Assembly: GCA_964450715.1 (NCBI GenBank)
Contig: CAYVFC010000026.1
Span: 1 to 64,000, forward strand
Direction of reading: 5' to 3'
DNA: 64,000 nucleotides
DNA from: CAYVFC01 sp964450715
GTDB taxonomy: Bacteria; Myxococcota_A; Polyangia; Polyangiales; JAFGIB01
Under the pieces are notes generated by a model. It made no database searches and had not been told where the DNA came from. It was given only the letters and a program-made list of their open reading frames with translations. A program made the position numbers and the translations under genes. This document shows positions 63,404 through 64,000 of this stretch, piece after piece (the stretch's first letter is position 1; each line of letters begins with the position of its first letter).

Positions 63404-64000
63404 TTAGTTGTTCTTTTTTTCCGGCTTGCGCGCGGCGCCGGGGGAGGTGGAATGCGGTGTATTACCGTCGGTTCTCGACGCGGCGCGCTTCTGCGCCAGC
63501 GCCGCCCGGCGTTCCGCCGCCGCCTTGCGTCCGCGGACAGCGGCGCGTCTGGCCATGGCTTTGCGGACCGCGGCGATCTGACGCCGTTTCTCGGCCCGTT
63601 GCTCGGCCGTCATCTTGCGCTGGGTCGCGGGTGCGATGCGCTTGCGCACCTGCTCGGGAACGGTATCTAGATCAAACCATTGCAAGGGGTTCCGCGGCCG
63701 CCCGTAGATGCGGTATTCGAAATGCAGATGCGAGCCGCGGGCGATACCGGTATGGCCCACCTCGCCCAGAACCTGTCCGCGCCGCACTTTCTGGCCGGGG
63801 AACAGGTAGAGGGCTTGTGCGTGAGAGTACAGCGCAACCGTGGCGTCCGCGTGCACCACCACCATCAGGTTGCCGTATCCCCTGACCCCGTTGTCGGCGT
63901 AGATGACCAGGCCGCCCTTCACCGCCCGGATGAGCGTCCCGTCGGGGGCGCCGATGTCGATCCCCTTGTGCCAGCGCCTTCGCTTGCTTCCCCGGCGCAC
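63404..64000 (-). CDS. M23-family peptidase, C-terminal part (runs off window)
   Basis: The last 198 residues of a peptidase whose start lies beyond 64000. LytM/M23 zinc motifs: KRRRWHKGIDIGAPDG (HxxxD), YGNLMVVVHADATVALYSHAQ, and GSHLHFEYRIYGRPRNP (HxH). A long basic Ala/Arg/Lys tail of about 75 residues (RKAMARRAAVRGRKAAAERR) follows, likely binding nucleic acid, membrane or peptidoglycan. An envelope hydrolase, distinct from the one at 38989. Confidence 0.85.
   Translation of the reverse strand: MRRGSKRRRWHKGIDIGAPDGTLIRAVKGGLVIYADNGVRGYGNLMVVVHADATVALYSHAQALYLFPGQKVRRGQVLGEVGHTGIARGSHLHFEYRIYGRPRNPLQWFDLDTVPEQVRKRIAPATQRKMTAEQRAEKRRQIAAVRKAMARRAAVRGRKAAAERRAALAQKRAASRTDGNTPHSTSPGAARKPEKKNN

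Overview
The window reads as high-GC chromosomal DNA from a Gram-negative, predatory- or soil-type deltaproteobacterium (Myxococcota-like). The support is: several lipoproteins with long Gly/Ala/Ser-rich linkers behind the lipobox, a Cys-rich secreted protein ending in a MYXO-CTERM-like tail, an AgmX/PglI-type TonB-like domain, a very large Cys-containing thrombospondin type-3 repeat protein, ECF sigma factors with membrane anti-sigma partners, and TonB-dependent transport. It is draft sequence: 100 N bases sit inside the tandem repeat gene. No rRNA, tRNA, CRISPR array, phage or transposase gene was found.

Layout. 0-5 kb: two divergent secreted HEAT-like proteins, an iron-type alcohol dehydrogenase, the Cys-rich secreted protein, a sugar-nucleotide epimerase-like SDR and a rubrerythrin-like protein. 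5-8.2 kb: a MoxR AAA ATPase with its VWA partner (NorQ/NorD or CbbQ/CbbO type). 8.2-15 kb: the TSP3-repeat lipoprotein (at least 61 CDxC repeat units) and another lipoprotein. 15-19.5 kb: beta-propeller lipoprotein, ECF sigma, zinc-finger anti-sigma and secreted caspase-like protein, the last three joined by GTGA stop/start overlaps. 19.7-25 kb: GT39-type glycosyltransferase, endonuclease I, CutA, MetG. 25-33.3 kb: acyl-CoA dehydrogenase divergent from a tight operon for methylmalonyl-CoA metabolism (split mutase, MeaB chaperone, epimerase) continuing into an acyl-CoA ligase, a hydrolase and a membrane-anchored glutaredoxin. 33.3-42.4 kb: M28 peptidase, a 5'-truncated beta-helix gene, a membrane phosphoesterase, M23 peptidase and surface lipoproteins. 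42.8-46.6 kb: a second sigma/anti-sigma/caspase operon. 46.8-52.6 kb: TonB, TonB-dependent receptor, lipoprotein, ExbB, ExbD. 52.6-64 kb: more surface lipoproteins, a 1248-residue VIT/VWA/AgmX/TPR/DUF2135 protein, a beta-helix protein, a hydrolase and the end of an M23 peptidase.

Two things stand out. First, the ECF sigma / membrane anti-sigma (DUF4384-like) / secreted caspase module occurs twice with the same order and coupling, the catalytic His and Cys fall at the same residue numbers (112 and 149) in both caspases, and both carry an EF-hand-type loop. This suggests a proteolytic or surface-sensing pathway that may control gene expression. Second, a set of small palindromic elements of about 160-200 bp (22703, 35242, 41063, 51187, with a core-less relative at 22306) each have near-perfect terminal inverted repeats that differ from element to element, and every one sits within about 12 bp of a stop codon or supplies it. 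Three of them share an internal core. A separate 184-bp nested palindrome at 14981-15164 can fold as a three-way junction.
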